Below are positions 1 through 7,651 of a DNA stretch of 36,271 nt, piece after piece. The notes beneath the pieces are model-generated. The model was not told the DNA's origin, ran no database searches, and was given only the letters and a program-made list of their open reading frames with translations. Source of the DNA: Paracoccus sp. UBA889 (GTDB taxonomy: Bacteria > Pseudomonadota > Alphaproteobacteria > Rhodobacterales > Rhodobacteraceae). The position numbers were made by a program, and so were the translations under genes. Each line of letters starts with the position of its first letter. Positions within the stretch are counted from its first letter, which is position 1. The stretch is taken from the NCBI GenBank assembly GCA_002294185.1, contig DBFD01000034.1, positions 1 through 36,271 of the forward strand, given 5' to 3'.

Positions 1-157
1 CCGGATCGTGATGCTGCTGGCGGATGAGCAGAATATCCGCGAGGTCATCATGTTCCCGATGAACCAGCGCGCGGAAGACCTGATGATGGGTGCGCCCTCC
101 GAACCCGCGAACGACCAGCTTCGCGACCTGCGTCTGCGGGTCTTGCCAAAAGAGTGA
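1..157 (+). CDS. aspS: Aspartyl-tRNA synthetase, C-terminal end (partial)
   Basis: The window opens inside a gene. Reading from base 2 gives 51 codons and a TGA at 155-157. The peptide contains [18 protein letters not shown], then [14 protein letters not shown] and a short tail ending RLRVLPKE. This is the end of the class II catalytic domain of bacterial aspartyl-tRNA synthetase (motif 3 region and the [14 protein letters not shown] signature), which charges tRNA-Asp (or tRNA-Asp/Asn in non-discriminating forms) in the cytosol. The 5' part lies outside the window, so discriminating status cannot be judged. Identification rests on recognising the conserved C-terminal block. Confidence 0.9.
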   Translation, partial: RIVMLLADEQNIREVIMFPMNQRAEDLMMGAPSEPANDQLRDLRLRVLPKE

Positions 158-241
158 TCTGACACCCCGCGCCTGCTGTGCCACGATCCGCGCCAGGGGC
201 AGTCCTGCCTGCGGCGGGCCGTGCTTTTGCAGGGGATGTGA

Positions 242-1597
242 ATGATCGCCTATCCCGAACTTGCCGCGATCCGGCTGGGCTATGGTCTGTCGCCGCTGAT
301 GGCGGCGCCGGTGGATCCGGCGCAGGTTCTGGCCTCGGTCGCCGGGGCGGGACCGGACGCCGACGCGATCAGCGTGGCGTCGATTTCCGCGATGCAGCGC
401 GATCTGGTGCGCTTGCGTCGGCGTGCCAAGGCCGGTGACCGCAAGGCCCGCGCACAAGCCGACGACATCGGCGCGCTCTCGGACCGGATGATCGCGCTGG
501 CGCAGCGCCGCGAAATGGCGCGCGCACTGGACGCCCCGGCGGGGTTCGGCGAACGGCTGGTCCGGTTCTGGTCGGATCACTTCACCGTTCGCGGCGGCAA
601 CAGTGAACGGCGGCTTCTGGGCGTTTCCCTGGTGGATGAGGCGATCCGCCCCCATCTGGGCGGAAGCTTTGCCGATATGATGTTCGCCGCCGAGACGCAT
701 CCCGCGATGCTGCTGTATCTCAGCCAGCAGGGTTCTGTCGGGCCGAATTCCCGTTTCGCCCGAAAGCGGGGCGGCGGTCTGAACGAAAACCTCGCCCGCG
801 AGATGATCGAACTGCACAGCCTCGGCGTCGGTGCGGACTACACGCAGGCCGATGTCCGGCAACTGGCCGAGTTGCTGACCGGGCTGCGCTATCATCGTGA
901 CCGCGGCATTTTCGATGCCACCCGCGCCGAGCCGGGGCCCGAAACCGTCCTGGGGCGCCGCTACGGCGACAAAGGCCCCGCCTCGCTGGACGATATTCGC
1001 GCGGTGATCACGGATCTGGCCGCGCGTCCCGAGACCGCGCGACACCTGGCGCGTAAGCTCGTCGTGCATTTCGTCTCGGACGATCCGCCGCAGGGGCTGG
1101 TGGACCGGCTGGCGGCGACCTATTCCGAAAGCGGCGGCGATCTGGCGGTGGTCAACGCGGCGCTGGCCCAGGCACCGGAACTGGCCGCGCGATTTCGCGA
1201 AAAGGCGCGTCAACCCTATGATTTCGTGATCGCGGCCCTGCGAAGCCTGGGGTTCACTGGCCGGCAATTGCTGGACATGAAGCCCGGCGTCTTCCAGCGT
1301 GGCATCATCAGGCCGATGGCCCTGATGGGGCAGAACTGGGGCGCGCCGCGCGGCCCGGACGGCTGGCCAGAGGCGGCCCATTCCTGGATCACGCCGCAGG
1401 GGCTGGCCGCCCGGATCCACTGGAGCGCGCAGGTTCTGCCCCGTCTGCACCGTGTCAGGCCCGAGCCGCGGGAATTTCTGGCAGCGGCCTTCGGCGATAC
1501 CGCGTCCGAGCCGCTGAAATGGGCGGTGCCGCGCGCCGAATCGGTGCGCGATGCCATCGTGATCGCGCTGTCTTCGGCCGATTTCAACAGGAGATAG
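242..1597 (+). CDS. DUF1800 family protein
   Basis: A 451-residue protein of the DUF1800 family. The recognisable core is the block around residues 181-205 (NENLAREMIELHSLGVG followed by YTQADVRQLAELLTG), preceded by a segment ending in FWSDHFTVRG and followed by a helical C-terminal half (ARHLARKLVVHFVSDDPP). Function is unknown. Family members are usually encoded beside a DUF1501 gene, as here: the next gene starts 4 bp after this stop with its own GGAG, so the two are almost certainly cotranscribed. No signal peptide or membrane segment is visible, which contrasts with the Tat-type signal on the partner. The ATG at 242 follows a CAGGGG stretch. The gap to aspS is 84 bp. Confidence 0.88.
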   Translation: MIAYPELAAIRLGYGLSPLMAAPVDPAQVLASVAGAGPDADAISVASISAMQRDLVRLRRRAKAGDRKARAQADDIGALSDRMIALAQRREMARALDAPAGFGERLVRFWSDHFTVRGGNSERRLLGVSLVDEAIRPHLGGSFADMMFAAETHPAMLLYLSQQGSVGPNSRFARKRGGGLNENLAREMIELHSLGVGADYTQADVRQLAELLTGLRYHRDRGIFDATRAEPGPETVLGRRYGDKGPASLDDIRAVITDLAARPETARHLARKLVVHFVSDDPPQGLVDRLAATYSESGGDLAVVNAALAQAPELAARFREKARQPYDFVIAALRSLGFTGRQLLDMKPGVFQRGIIRPMALMGQNWGAPRGPDGWPEAAHSWITPQGLAARIHWSAQVLPRLHRVRPEPREFLAAAFGDTASEPLKWAVPRAESVRDAIVIALSSADFNRR

Positions 1598-1601
1598 GGT
1601 C

Positions 1602-2780
1602 ATGCCAAGCCGGCGATTGTTCCTGAAATCCGCGGCCGTGATCGGCTGTTCGGCAGCGGCGCATCCCTGGATGTCAAGCATGACCTTTGCCTCGACCCCT
1701 GGCGAGAACCGCCTTGTCGTCATCATCCTGCGCGGGGCGATGGACGGGCTGGACGCGTTCCAGCCCTATGGCGATGCGAATCTGCGCGGCCTGCGCAGCT
1801 CCATTTCCATCGGTCCGGAACAGGGCGCGCATGATCTGGACGGCTATTTCGCGCTGCATCCATCGTTGGGAACATTGCTGCCCCTGTGGAAGGCCGGCGA
1901 ACTGGCATTCGCGCCGGCGGTCTCGACACCCTATCGCGACAAGCGCAGCCATTTCGACGGCCAGGATATTCTGGAGGCGGGCACCGGCACCGATCTGGCG
2001 CCCGGCGATCAGAGGGATGGCTGGCTGAACCGGCTGCTGCAGAACATGCCGGGCGCGCAATCGCGGACCGCCTATTCCATCGGCACCGAAGAGATGCGGA
2101 TCCTGTCGGGCAGCGCCCCGGCCAAAAGCTGGGCGCCGCAGGTCAGGCTGCGGATCAGCCCGCAGGCCGAGTTGCTGTTGCGGCGCATCTACGAGGATGA
2201 CCCGCTTTTTCACGCCGCCGCCGAGGAAGCGATCGAGATCGCGGCAGAGGATCTGACGCCGGCGCAGGGGACCGGCCGCCCGCAGCGCGATGCAAGCGGG
2301 ATTGCCTCTTTCGCCGCCGCGCGGCTGAACGAGGAAACCCGGATCGCGACGTTTTCCCTGCCCGGCTGGGACAGCCATGCGAGCCAGGCCAGAACGCTTG
2401 GCCGCGCCTTCGAAAGACTGGCAGCGGTAATCCTGACGCTGAAGACCGATCTGGGCCGGAACTGGGCGCGCACGACGGTGCTGGCCATGACCGAATTCGG
2501 TCGCACCGCGCGGGAAAACGGCTCTGGCGGGACGGATCACGGCACCGGCGGCACCATGCTGATGGCCGGGGGCGCGATTCGCGGCGGGCGCATGATCGGC
2601 GCCTGGCCCGGGCTGGCCGAGGGCGATCTCTATGCCGGCCGCGACCTGATGCCGATGCGGGACATCCGCGCTTATGCCGCCTGGGCGATGCGCGATCTTT
2701 TCGCGATTCCGCGCGACACACTGGAGCGGGTGGTCTTTCCCGATCTCGACATGGCGGAAAATCCGCGCATTCTGGCCTGA
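1602..2780 (+). CDS. DUF1501 family protein with Tat signal
   Basis: A 392-residue DUF1501 protein. The N-terminus carries a twin-arginine motif (SRRLFLK, residues 3-9) and a short hydrophobic stretch ending near residue 30 in TFA, so export to the periplasm in folded form is expected. Core motifs are RGAMDGLDAFQPYGD near residue 43, PGWDSHASQ near 255 and TEFGRTARENGSGGTDHG near 298. The family belongs to the alkaline-phosphatase-like superfamily, but substrate and reaction are not established. Its pairing with the upstream DUF1800 gene (4 bp gap, GGAG at 1589-1592) is the usual arrangement and suggests a joint role, possibly at the cell envelope. That role is inference. Confidence 0.9.
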   Translation: MPSRRLFLKSAAVIGCSAAAHPWMSSMTFASTPGENRLVVIILRGAMDGLDAFQPYGDANLRGLRSSISIGPEQGAHDLDGYFALHPSLGTLLPLWKAGELAFAPAVSTPYRDKRSHFDGQDILEAGTGTDLAPGDQRDGWLNRLLQNMPGAQSRTAYSIGTEEMRILSGSAPAKSWAPQVRLRISPQAELLLRRIYEDDPLFHAAAEEAIEIAAEDLTPAQGTGRPQRDASGIASFAAARLNEETRIATFSLPGWDSHASQARTLGRAFERLAAVILTLKTDLGRNWARTTVLAMTEFGRTARENGSGGTDHGTGGTMLMAGGAIRGGRMIGAWPGLAEGDLYAGRDLMPMRDIRAYAAWAMRDLFAIPRDTLERVVFPDLDMAENPRILA

Positions 2781-2804
2781 GCGATCAGGACAGGGGCAGA
2801 ACCG

Positions 2805-3587
2805 ATGACGACAGCCAGACGGAATGCCGCGACCGGCAGTCCCCGGGGGCCGGAGGTCGGGGATTTCACGCCGCCGGCGGCGCCGGCCGCGCGAATGATC
2901 GATGCGGGCTGGGTTCGGCTGGAGCCCCTGTCATCCGGTCACGCGGATGCGCTGTTTGACGCCTATCGCGGCCATGACGGGCTGTGGGACTACATTCCGG
3001 ACGGGCCGCATCCCAGCCGCGAGGCGCTGTGGGACTGGATCGCGGCGGTGGCGGACAAGCCCGACCCGGTTTTCCTTGCATTGGTGACGCCGGAAGACGG
3101 GCAGGCCAGGGGACAGGCCGCTTTCATGCGCATCGACCGTTTTTCGGGCGTGATCGAGATCGGCTTCATTGTCCTGTCGCCGGTGCTTCAAGGCTCGCGC
3201 GCGGGCAGCGCCGCGCTGATGGCGATGATCCGCTGGGCATTCGAGGCCGGCTATCGCCGTGTCGAATGGAAATGCGATGCGTTGAACGCGCCCTCGCGAC
3301 GCGCTGCGCATCGTCTGGGCTTTGCCTTCGAGGGGGTCTTTCGCCAGCACATGATCGTGAAGGGCCGCAATCGCGACACGGCCTGGTTCGCGATCATCGA
3401 TCGCGACTGGCCGGCGCTGCGCGACGCTTATGACATCTGGTTGTCGCCCGGCAATTTCGACGCCAAGGGTCGCCAGCGGCAAAGCTTGTCGCGGCTGACC
3501 GGCGCCGCCTTGCCCGGCCGACCCGCATCTACCCGGGACGCTACATTTCGGCCACGTTCGCCAGCCGATCCTGAACCATGCCGCTGA
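2805..3587 (+). CDS. GNAT family N-acetyltransferase (RimJ/RimL type)
   Basis: A 260-residue protein. Residues about 33-205 form a GNAT fold of the RimJ/RimL type: VRLEPLSSGHADALF at the start, a central strand FIVLSPVLQGSRAGSAA leading into the acetyl-CoA-binding helix, then NAPSRRAAHRLGFAFEG and the closing strand TAWFAIIDRDW. Such enzymes transfer acetyl from acetyl-CoA to an amine; the acceptor is not predictable. Residues 1-30 are low-complexity, and Met31 is a possible alternative start. The last 50 or so residues are not typical of the fold and overlap the 3' end of the convergent response-regulator gene by 47 bp. The start at 2805 is preceded by AGGGGCAG. It may share a transcript with the DUF1800/DUF1501 pair (24 bp gap). 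Confidence 0.87.
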   Translation: MTTARRNAATGSPRGPEVGDFTPPAAPAARMIDAGWVRLEPLSSGHADALFDAYRGHDGLWDYIPDGPHPSREALWDWIAAVADKPDPVFLALVTPEDGQARGQAAFMRIDRFSGVIEIGFIVLSPVLQGSRAGSAALMAMIRWAFEAGYRRVEWKCDALNAPSRRAAHRLGFAFEGVFRQHMIVKGRNRDTAWFAIIDRDWPALRDAYDIWLSPGNFDAKGRQRQSLSRLTGAALPGRPASTRDATFRPRSPADPEPCR

Positions 3588-4290
3588 TCCGGGCCAGGTC
3601 GGTGGCCAGCGCGCGCCCCGCCTGATGATCGCGAGCCAACGCCGCCGCCGCGTTTTCCAGATCGGAATCGTGGGCTGAACGGGCCACGCCCGCCAGGAAG
3701 CGGGCGATATAGTCGATCTCGGCCGTCTCTCGTGCGTTCGACAGGATCTCGGCGACATGGGCCAGATCGTCGCGCAGCCCGGAGGCATCGGGATGGATCA
3801 CGTCGTCGGGCAGGACGCGGGGCCCGAAACCCTGTGTCTGAGCCGGAAGCGCCGAAAGGATCGCCTGCTGAAATACGGCCAGGCTTTCGACGGGTTTGGG
3901 CAGAAAGCCGTCGGCCCCCGCATTCATCGCCGCATCGCGCGCATCCGGATCGCCCGACATGCCCAGGACCACCGGCACACGCGGTTCGGTTGCCGCGATC
4001 TGGCGGATCAGCCCCGAGCCATCGCCGTCGGGCAGACCCAGATCGACGATCACCACCGCCGGCCGGTAGGTCTGAAGATGGCGCGCCGCTGAACGCAGGC
4101 AATCGGCGCGCCTGATCCGTGCGCCCGAGCGCAGGCATAGCAGACGCACCGCCTCGCTTGCATATCGCGAATCCTCGACCACGAGCACCGTAAGGCCGGT
4201 CAGTGGACGCCCTGGCAGCGACGTTTGCCACAATGGCAGGGCCCCCGCTTCGGTTCCGACTTCTGTCAGCATGGCTGTTTCCCCACTCAT
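3541..4290 (-). CDS. REC-domain response regulator without DNA-binding domain
   Basis: A 249-residue protein. Residues 33-150 are a receiver domain with the acidic pocket E39-D40, the phosphoacceptor D83 in VIVDLGLPDGDG, the switch Ser112 in LGMSGD and Lys132 in FLPKPV. All key residues are present, so phosphorylation is expected. No HTH, GGDEF, EAL or kinase domain follows. The C-terminal 90 residues are predicted helical, with His207 in ARSAHDSDLE. An Hpt-like bundle is possible, but the usual HxLKG motif is missing. It is divergent from mce, and a near-consensus CtrA box (4324-4338) lies in the shared upstream region. The 3' end overlaps the convergent GNAT gene. No cognate kinase gene is in the window. 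Confidence 0.88.
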   Translation of the reverse strand: MSGETAMLTEVGTEAGALPLWQTSLPGRPLTGLTVLVVEDSRYASEAVRLLCLRSGARIRRADCLRSAARHLQTYRPAVVIVDLGLPDGDGSGLIRQIAATEPRVPVVLGMSGDPDARDAAMNAGADGFLPKPVESLAVFQQAILSALPAQTQGFGPRVLPDDVIHPDASGLRDDLAHVAEILSNARETAEIDYIARFLAGVARSAHDSDLENAAAALARDHQAGRALATDLARISGMVQDRLANVAEM

Positions 4291-4323
4291 GTCGTCTGAT
4301 GGGTTCAGATAAACCGCGATTCG

Positions 4324-4338
4324 CTAAGAAGCCGTTAA
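4324..4338. promoter_or_regulatory. Near-consensus CtrA-type box
   Basis: On the + strand the sequence is CTAA-GAAGCCG-TTAAC, one mismatch from the alphaproteobacterial CtrA consensus TTAA-N7-TTAAC. It sits in the 115-bp divergent region, 34-48 bp upstream of the response-regulator start and about 70 bp upstream of mce. Function is inferred from the match only; a single such site can occur by chance. Confidence 0.4.
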
Positions 4339-4405
4339 CGCGGCCCGGTTTTCCTTTCGCTCGCGCGCTGAAACCCCTAGAACATGCCGCAAACGGAGGT
4401 TCCAG

Positions 4406-4810
4406 ATGATCGGACGTCTCAATCATGTGGCCATCGCGGTGCCCGATCTGGCTGCGGCGGCGGCGCAATACGAAGACAGGCTGGGCGCGAAGGTCGGCGC
4501 GCCGCAGGACGAGCCCGATCACGGCGTCACCGTCATTTTCGTGGAGGTGCCCAACACCAAGATCGAACTGCTCTGCCCGCTGGGCGAGGACAGCCCGATC
4601 AGGGGATTTCTGGACAAGAACCCGTCGGGCGGGATCCATCACATGTGTTTCGAGGTCGAGGATATCCTGGCCGCCCGCGACCGCCTGAAGGCCGAGGGTG
4701 CCCGTGTGCTGGGCAGTGGCGAGCCCCGGATCGGTGCCCACGGCAAGCCGGTGCTGTTCCTGCACCCGAAGGATTTCAACGGCTGCCTGATCGAACTGGA
4801 GCAGATCTGA
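4406..4810 (+). CDS. mce: Methylmalonyl-CoA epimerase
   Basis: A 134-residue vicinal-oxygen-chelate protein that matches methylmalonyl-CoA epimerase in length and motifs: LNHVAIAVPDL at the N-terminus (His7), VPNTKIELLCPLGEDSPI, GGIHHMCFEVEDI (His78/His79) and the closing CLIELEQI (Glu130). These positions correspond to the family's metal ligands. The enzyme interconverts the (R) and (S) forms of methylmalonyl-CoA, linking propionyl-CoA carboxylase to methylmalonyl-CoA mutase. GGAGG at 4396-4400 supports the start. The stop overlaps the next start as ATGA (4807-4813 region), so the DUF1467 gene is translationally coupled. The mutase genes are not in this window. Confidence 0.93.
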   Translation: MIGRLNHVAIAVPDLAAAAAQYEDRLGAKVGAPQDEPDHGVTVIFVEVPNTKIELLCPLGEDSPIRGFLDKNPSGGIHHMCFEVEDILAARDRLKAEGARVLGSGEPRIGAHGKPVLFLHPKDFNGCLIELEQI

Positions 4811-5079
4811 TGAACCTGACCGCGGGGATCATCCTCTATTTCATCTATTGGTTCCTGACGCTGTTCGTGGTCATGCCGATCGGTCAGAAATCCCAGCAGG
4901 ACGTGGGCCAGATCGTTCCGGGCACGCCGGCGGGCGCGCCGGTCGGCACGCCGTGGAAGCGCAAGCTGATTGTGGTAACGGCGATCACCACGATCCTTTG
5001 GGCGATCACCGCCAGCCTGATCCTGGGCGGGGGCTTTACCCGCGCCGATGTCCAGAATTTCGACCGGTTCCTGCGCTGA
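4810..5079 (+). CDS. DUF1467 family membrane protein
   Basis: An 89-residue protein starting at the ATG that overlaps the mce stop codon. It has two transmembrane helices (about residues 5-24 and 54-74), separated by a polar loop containing PIGQKSQQDVGQIVPGTP, which is the signature of DUF1467 proteins. They are typically encoded right after methylmalonyl-CoA epimerase in Rhodobacteraceae. Function is unknown. The gene is short and has no separate ribosome-binding site, as expected for ATGA coupling. Its last 44 bp overlap the convergent EI24-type gene. Confidence 0.85.
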   Translation: MNLTAGIILYFIYWFLTLFVVMPIGQKSQQDVGQIVPGTPAGAPVGTPWKRKLIVVTAITTILWAITASLILGGGFTRADVQNFDRFLR

Positions 5080-5752
5080 GCAGGTGAAACAGGTGGGTGA
5101 AGGCCGCAGCCGCCAGCAGCGGCACGCCGATATTGACCACCGGGATCGTCAAGGCCACTGCGACCAGCGCCCCGGCCAGGGTTACGCGCAGCCCGTGCCG
5201 GCGTCGCATGTCGCTGGCCAGCGGGGCGTCCAGATGCCGGCGCGCGGCCATCTGGAAGAATTCGCGCCCCAGCAGCCAGCCATTCGCGCCATAAAACAGC
5301 AGCGGCGCAAGCGGCCCCAGAAAGGGTGTCAGCATCAGCGACAGGATCGCCACGCCCAGAACCGCCGCCATCACCGCCAGCGATTCCAGCATGCCGTCCA
5401 GAAAATCCAGCGCGCGGCCCCGGCTTGCGGGATAGTGGATGTCCTCGACCGCGTCGGCCACCCGATCGGCGAACAGCCCGGAAAAGCCCGCCGCCACCGG
5501 CGCCATCAGGAAGAAGCCCATCAGCGGAAACAGTGCCAGCGAACCCCATGACAGCGCATCTCCGACATCGACCGATCCAAGCCAGGGCAAGGCGAAAGAT
5601 CCGGGCGTGACCAGCCGGATCAGCCAGAAGGTGCCCGCCTGAAGCGCCACGAATAGCAGGATTGTCAGCCCGATCCCCATCGCCACCAGGGACAGGATTC
5701 GCGGCCGCAGCAGATCGCCCCAGGCCAGGATCAGCGACCGCAGGACGATCAT
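5036..5752 (-). CDS. EI24 domain-containing membrane protein (CysZ-like)
   Basis: A 238-residue integral membrane protein of the EI24/CysZ-like family. Hydrophobic segments lie near residues 20-50, 68-92, 128-155 and 192-225, with the characteristic stretch TPFLGPLAPLLFYGANGWLLGREFF. CysZ in enterobacteria is a sulfate permease, but this subgroup is uncharacterised. The chosen ATG at 5752 overlaps the nitroreductase stop (ATGA), which implies coupling. The frame stays open a further 80 codons upstream, but that extension is arginine-rich and antisense-like inside the nitroreductase, so I reject it. The 3' end overlaps DUF1467 by 44 bp. Confidence 0.85.
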   Translation of the reverse strand: MIVLRSLILAWGDLLRPRILSLVAMGIGLTILLFVALQAGTFWLIRLVTPGSFALPWLGSVDVGDALSWGSLALFPLMGFFLMAPVAAGFSGLFADRVADAVEDIHYPASRGRALDFLDGMLESLAVMAAVLGVAILSLMLTPFLGPLAPLLFYGANGWLLGREFFQMAARRHLDAPLASDMRRRHGLRVTLAGALVAVALTIPVVNIGVPLLAAAAFTHLFHLLSAGTGRNSGHRRG

Positions 5753-6321
5753 TCCAGCCAGCTTGTCTTGGCCTCGATATCCGGGCGCGGCCGCTCGGGC
5801 GGAGTGTCGCCGCGGGTGCCGATATGGATCAGGCCGGCGATCCGCTCGTCCTCGTTCAGGCCCAGATGGGTGCGCGCGAAGCCTTGGTCCAGTGCCGCGA
5901 AACCCGTCAGCCACGCAGCGCCCCAGCCCGAGGCCAGGGCCGCGTTGAGCAGGCCCAGACAGACCGCGCCCGCAGACAGGATCTGTTCCCATTCGGGCAC
6001 CTTGCCGCTGCTGACAGGCGCTGAAATCACCGCCACGATCACGGGCGATGCGAAGGCCGAGGCGGCCTTCTCGGCGGTCGCGGCATCCTGTCCCTCGGTC
6101 AGGATCGCTTGGCGCAGGATCGGGGTCAGCCTTTCCAGCGCCGCTCGTTCAAGGACCAGGAACCGCCAGGGTTCCAGCTTGCCGTGATCGGGGGCGCGGG
6201 CGGCCAGTTCCAGAAGGCGCAGGATCTCGGCCCGGCCGGGCGCGGGTGTCTTCAGCAGCTTGGGCGGGTGCGAGCGGCGGCTGGCCAGAAAATCCAGCGC
6301 GGCATCGTTGCGGTAATCCAT
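5749..6321 (-). CDS. Nitroreductase family protein (YdjA-like)
   Basis: A 190-residue FMN-dependent nitroreductase-fold protein. Motifs are FLASRRSHPPKLL at the N-terminus (Arg pair contacting the FMN phosphate), LLELAARAPDHGKLEPWRF, SAGAVCLGLLNAALASGWGAAWLTG and the closing HIGTRGDTPPERPRP. Length and motifs fit the compact YdjA/TdsD-like branch, which reduces nitro compounds or related substrates with NAD(P)H; the natural substrate is unknown. The ATG at 6321 is preferred over the one at 6327: AAGGAG sits six bases ahead of 6321 but directly abuts 6327. It is first in a two-gene unit with the EI24-type gene. Confidence 0.88.
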   Translation of the reverse strand: MDYRNDAALDFLASRRSHPPKLLKTPAPGRAEILRLLELAARAPDHGKLEPWRFLVLERAALERLTPILRQAILTEGQDAATAEKAASAFASPVIVAVISAPVSSGKVPEWEQILSAGAVCLGLLNAALASGWGAAWLTGFAALDQGFARTHLGLNEDERIAGLIHIGTRGDTPPERPRPDIEAKTSWLE

Positions 6322-6464
6322 CGGCATCTCCTTCAGCGAATCCCGGAACGGATCCCGGCGCCGTTGTCACAAAGGCGCGGGCGCGGTGCAAGCCGGCGAC
6401 GGCAGATCCCGCATACGCCTCGACTTCACGACCGGTGCCGCGGCCTGCCGGGCAGGGGACGGGA

Positions 6465-6716
6465 TCACGCCTTGTTTTCGGGTTCGATCCGGTAATTGCC
6501 TTCGGGCAGATTCAGCGCCAGCCGCAATTCCGTCAGCTGCTGCATCGACAGGGTGACGCGCAGGACATCATTTCCGTCCGGACTCATCTGTTCCAGCACG
6601 ACGCGGTCGTCGAAGGTCAGGATCACGACATCCTCGTTCAGCGGGCGCGCTCCGGCTTCGGCCTCGTCGATGAGGGTGATGACGGTCGCGTCGAAATCGT
6701 GCTCGATGGTGAACAT
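6465..6716 (-). CDS. Conserved hypothetical protein, 83 aa
   Basis: A small acidic protein beginning MFTIEHDFDATVITLIDEA and ending near YRIEPENKA. The start at 6716 is preceded by AAAGGAGG at ideal spacing, one of the best ribosome-binding sites in the window, which makes it a real gene. The pattern of alternating hydrophobic and charged residues suggests a small beta-rich cytosolic protein; there is no signal or membrane segment. I do not recognise a characterised family. The gene lies alone, divergent from the M48 protease and separated from the nitroreductase by 143 bp. Confidence 0.75.
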   Translation of the reverse strand: MFTIEHDFDATVITLIDEAEAGARPLNEDVVILTFDDRVVLEQMSPDGNDVLRVTLSMQQLTELRLALNLPEGNYRIEPENKA

Positions 6717-6779
6717 CGGGGCCTCCTTTGGTCGGACAGACATTCGCGTGATCGGGGCGGCGGGGCAAGGCGTCGGGGT

Positions 6780-6808
6780 TTGCAGCGGACAAGGCAGCAA
6801 GCTAAACT
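6780..6808 (+). promoter_or_regulatory. Putative promoter for the M48 protease gene
   Basis: TTGCAG (6780-6785) and TAAACT (6803-6808) are separated by 17 bp. The start codon is at 6861. This is a plausible housekeeping sigma-70 promoter by motif alone. Confidence 0.4.
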
Positions 6809-6860
6809 GCCTGAAAAGGCGCGGCCAATCGCGTCCTTATCTTCGGGGCAGGGGGCATGG

Positions 6861-7646
6861 ATGGCAATGGCGATCACGAGGATTTCCTGGAAAGCCCTTG
6901 TCCTGGGCGGCGGGCTGCTGCTGGGGGTGGCGGCCTGCGCGCCGATCCAGAATGCCGCCCCCACGACCGTGGCCGCCCCGGCCTCGCCCTATCAGGGCAC
7001 CCCGCGCGCCCCGGTTCTGGTCAGCGACGGCTCGCCCCAGTCGGCCGCGCGCACCTTCGTCGGCGTCATGCGCCGCATGGAACCCGCGGTCGAACGAGAA
7101 TGTCGCCAGCGGCGCACCCAGCCGATCAACTGTGATTTCCAGTTCGTCGTCGATGACCGTCCGGGGCTTGAACCGAACGCCTTCCAGACCACCGACGACC
7201 AGGGCCGGCCGATCATCGGCTTCACCTTGTCGCTGATCGCGGCGACGCGCAATAGCGACGAGATCGCCTTCGTCGTCGGGCACGAGGTCAGCCACCACAT
7301 CCTGAACCATCTCGACCGCAAGTCGGGGGCCGCGGCGGCAGGGGCGGTGATCCTGGGCAGCATCGCGTCTGTCTATGGCAACAACCAGCAGGCGATCGAG
7401 ACGGCGCAGCGGATCGGCGCCTCGGTCGGATCGCGCTATTATTCGAAAAACTGGGAACTGCAGGCCGATTACCTGGGCGCGATCATCTCGCTGGCGGCCG
7501 GCTATGACCCGGTCAACGGCGCCCGGTTCTTCGAGCGTATTCCCGACCCGGGCGATCACGTCCTGGGCACCCATCCCGCCCGCGCCGCGCGTCTGGCCCA
7601 GGTTCGGCGCGCGGTGGACGACGTGTCCAGCGGCCGGGTGCGATAA
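6861..7646 (+). CDS. M48 family metalloprotease, lipoprotein
   Basis: A 261-residue M48 peptidase. The N-terminus has a lipoprotein signal with lipobox V-A-A-C (Cys26). The catalytic motif HEVSHH holds zinc ligands His141 and His145 with Glu142, and the third ligand is Glu199 in NWELQADYLG. Together these give HExxH plus the downstream E typical of BepA/LoiP-like periplasmic proteases, which act in outer-membrane protein quality control; that role is assumed by family. The frame is open far upstream, but the ATG at 6861 follows GGGGG at 5-bp spacing and precedes the signal peptide. ATG 6867 is an alternative. The DUF2254 gene begins 5 bp after the stop. Confidence 0.92.
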   Translation: MAMAITRISWKALVLGGGLLLGVAACAPIQNAAPTTVAAPASPYQGTPRAPVLVSDGSPQSAARTFVGVMRRMEPAVERECRQRRTQPINCDFQFVVDDRPGLEPNAFQTTDDQGRPIIGFTLSLIAATRNSDEIAFVVGHEVSHHILNHLDRKSGAAAAGAVILGSIASVYGNNQQAIETAQRIGASVGSRYYSKNWELQADYLGAIISLAAGYDPVNGARFFERIPDPGDHVLGTHPARAARLAQVRRAVDDVSSGRVR

Positions 7647-7651
7647 CGCGG

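Noticed and set aside
5753-5992. 80-codon N-terminal extension of the EI24-type protein
   Set aside because: The extension lies within the nitroreductase, is Arg/Pro/Gly-rich and has no ribosome-binding site; ATGA coupling at 5752 explains the start.
6048-6860. Long N-terminal extension of the M48 protease frame
   Set aside because: The extension runs antisense through the nitroreductase and the 83-aa gene. The lipoprotein signal peptide begins at 6861.
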